The notes beneath the pieces are model-generated. The model was not told the origin of the DNA, did not search any database, and saw nothing but the letters and a program-made list of their open reading frames with translations. DNA of 64,000 bases from Allobosea lupini (GTDB lineage Bacteria > Pseudomonadota > Alphaproteobacteria > Rhizobiales > Beijerinckiaceae): assembly GCF_900109525.1 (NCBI RefSeq), contig NZ_FOAN01000009.1, forward strand, positions 159,302 to 223,301, read 5' to 3'. The position numbers and the translations under genes were made by a program. Shown here piece by piece: positions 62,390 through 64,000 of the stretch (position 1 is the stretch's first letter; each line of letters begins with the position of its first letter).

Positions 62390-64000
62390 ATGCGTCGAAT
62401 CCATCGCAATCTGCAGACGAACAACGCCTCTCCCGCAGCCCGGATCTCGGATCAACTCACTGATTTCGCAGATATTCCGGAGGCGGTTCCAGCTGATCCC
62501 CGCGCCGGCACTGCGGGGCTCGTCCGCTACGGTCGCACCCCCGACAAGGTTCGCCGGCAGGCGGTCGAGCGCGTTGCCGCGGAGGTGGCTACCCCGCTGC
62601 CCGCGCCCGAGCCGGAGGCACCCGTCGATCCCGGTCGCGTCCGCTATTGGCGCACCCCCCAGCGCATGCTGCAGCAGGTCTGGGGTGGCGGGTCGCCCGA
62701 GGCGCCCATGCCCGAGATTATGGCGCAAGCCGAGGCCGAGATGGCGGGGGAGGGTGAGGATGCCTTGACGGCTCCCGACTTCGATTTGCCGCCGCCGGAA
62801 GAGACCCAGGCCGAGGCGGTGACGACCCCGTTCGCCTTCCTCTCCGATGCCGCCTTCTGGGAGTTCATTCCGGACGCCGAACAGGAGGATGAAGCGGCCT
62901 TCGAGATTGCGCCGCCGGTTCTTGCAGCGAGGGCCCCGGTGGAGACGGCTCGGCCGATCGCGCCGACGCTCGCGGCCGAGCCGGGGCGCCCGGTGGCTGC
63001 TCCGATTCCCGCGGCTGCGTCGGCGACGATGTCGTTCGGCTGGACGCAGCCCTATCGCTTCGAGTTGAGCCTGACGCCGCCGGCTCTGCAGATGGTCGCA
63101 GCGGCCCCGGTGCCGGCCGTCCCGGCTCCCGCTCCCAAGGCTGCGGTTGCAGCTCCGCGCCGCAGGATCATGGGGCAGCTTGCGCCTGCTGCGACGCCTG
63201 CCGCCGCGCCTGCGAAGATCGCCGAGCCGGAGGTCGCGCCCGCGACCGCGCAGCCGAAGGTCTCGGTCGTGCCTGCGGCGCCGAAGCTGCGCGCGGCCAT
63301 GCCGATGCCCAGGCCGATCGCGTCGATGGGCTTCGAATTGCCGCCGATCGAATTCCTGGCCGAGCCGCCGCAGATCGCGACGGCTATCCCGATCGAGATC
63401 ATCCAGCAGAATTCCGGCCTGCTCGAAGGGATCCTGGAGGACTTCAACGTTCGCGGCGAAGTGGTTCAGGCCTGCCCCGGCCCGGTCGTGACCTTGTACG
63501 AGCTCGAGCCTGCGCCTGGCACGAAGTCGTCGCGGGTGATTTCGCTGGCCGACGACATCGCGCGCTCGATGAGCGCGGTGTCGGCGCGTGTCGCGGTGGT
63601 GCAGGGCAAGAACGCGATCGGCATCGAGCTGCCCAACGCCAAGCGCGAGACCGTCTTCCTGCGCGAACTGCTGGCCTCCCAGGATTTCGAGGGCACCAAG
63701 CACAAGCTCGCGCTCTGCCTCGGCAAGACCATCGGCGGCGAGCCGGTGATCGCGGACCTTGCCCGCATGCCGCATCTACTCGTCGCCGGCACCACCGGCT
63801 CGGGCAAGTCGGTGGCGATCAACACCATGATCCTGTCGATCCTCTACCGGCTGAAGCCGGAGGAGTGCCGGCTGATCATGGTCGATCCCAAGATGCTCGA
63901 GCTTTCCGTCTATGACGGCATCCCGCATCTGCTCACCCCCGTCGTCACCGACCCGAAGAAGGCGGTGGTCGCGCTGAAATGGGCGGTGCGCGAGATGGAG
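62390..64000 (+). CDS. ftsK: FtsK/SpoIIIE-type DNA translocase without membrane domain (runs off the right end)
   Basis: 537 residues visible, unbroken to the window edge. No membrane segment precedes the translocase; instead about 345 residues of Pro/Ala/Glu-rich linker begin with MRRIHRNLQTNNASPAARI. Two short related segments, LVRYGRTPDKVRRQAVERV and RVRYWRTPQRMLQQVW, repeat in it. The FtsK alpha/beta region starts near NSGLLEGILEDFNVRGEVVQ and includes GPVVTLYELEPAPGTKSSRV; Walker A is AGTTGSGKSVAIN at about residues 466-478, followed by LIMVDPKMLELSVYDGIPHL. ATP-driven DNA translocation is the family function. Such soluble FtsK paralogues are known in Rhizobiales. The start could also lie downstream. 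Confidence 0.9.
   Translation, partial: MRRIHRNLQTNNASPAARISDQLTDFADIPEAVPADPRAGTAGLVRYGRTPDKVRRQAVERVAAEVATPLPAPEPEAPVDPGRVRYWRTPQRMLQQVWGGGSPEAPMPEIMAQAEAEMAGEGEDALTAPDFDLPPPEETQAEAVTTPFAFLSDAAFWEFIPDAEQEDEAAFEIAPPVLAARAPVETARPIAPTLAAEPGRPVAAPIPAAASATMSFGWTQPYRFELSLTPPALQMVAAAPVPAVPAPAPKAAVAAPRRRIMGQLAPAATPAAAPAKIAEPEVAPATAQPKVSVVPAAPKLRAAMPMPRPIASMGFELPPIEFLAEPPQIATAIPIEIIQQNSGLLEGILEDFNVRGEVVQACPGPVVTLYELEPAPGTKSSRVISLADDIARSMSAVSARVAVVQGKNAIGIELPNAKRETVFLRELLASQDFEGTKHKLALCLGKTIGGEPVIADLARMPHLLVAGTTGSGKSVAINTMILSILYRLKPEECRLIMVDPKMLELSVYDGIPHLLTPVVTDPKKAVVALKWAVREME

Overview
The window is about 64 kb of high-GC alphaproteobacterial chromosome. Codon use, DUF1127, DUF2339, TctCBA, many solute-binding ABC operons and dispersed palindromic intergenic elements all fit the order Hyphomicrobiales (Rhizobiales). 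A Bosea-like genus is my best guess, from gene content only. There is no phage, integrase, transposase, CRISPR array or rRNA operon. The DNA reads as ordinary chromosome rich in transport and catabolic genes.

Layout. 1-0.9 kb: end of an AraC regulator, a DUF1127 protein, a tiny Cys-rich protein and a terminator. 0.9-9.3 kb: ComEA-like secreted HhH protein, DedA membrane protein, an SsuBC/TauBC-type ABC ATPase and permease, a duplicated DUF3592 membrane protein, an NMT1-type binding protein, an NTF2-like protein, pyridoxal kinase and a small secreted protein. 9.4-12.1 kb: a tightly overlapped EEP hydrolase - PhzF - NUDIX operon. 12.3-16.2 kb: Dcp-type M3 peptidase, a lipoprotein, DUF1275 and a hypothetical. 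16.2-18.4 kb: leuA with what looks like a leucine-rich leader peptide and mutually exclusive RNA pairings, then a very strong terminator. 18.4-26.4 kb: TPR lipoprotein, NCS2 permease, tRNA-Lys(CTT) and a giant DUF2339 membrane protein.

26.6-33.9 kb (minus strand) is a peptide/opine-type ABC operon with two tandem paralogous binding proteins. 34.1 kb holds a relic of a LigD polymerase domain. 34.4-40.2 kb is a Ugp-like ABC operon that continues into an EEP phosphodiesterase and an inositol-monophosphatase-family enzyme, which suggests import and dephosphorylation of a phosphorylated polyol. 40.2-49.8 kb: a DadA-type FAD oxidase facing a VOC protein, a second peptide-type ABC operon with a fused DppD-DppF ATPase, and a GMC oxidoreductase bracketed by inverted copies of a 102-bp repeat. 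49.9-50.9 kb is gene-poor. 51-53.8 kb: cupin, Tat-exported epoxide-hydrolase-like enzyme and the divergent ohr/ohrR pair with clear operator palindromes. 53.9-62.2 kb: serine-glyoxylate-type aminotransferase, FCD-type GntR regulator, TctCBA transporter and a YdiJ-like FAD/Fe-S D-2-hydroxyacid dehydrogenase. These look like one regulon, because the aminotransferase and tctC share an identical 12-nt motif in the same orientation and at similar distance from their starts. The window ends inside an ftsK-like gene that lacks an N-terminal membrane domain.

The observations I rate highest are the leuA leader, the shared operator of the aminotransferase/TctCBA/dehydrogenase regulon, the repeats whose ends supply stop codons to neighbouring genes, and the Ugp-EEP-IMPase operon.
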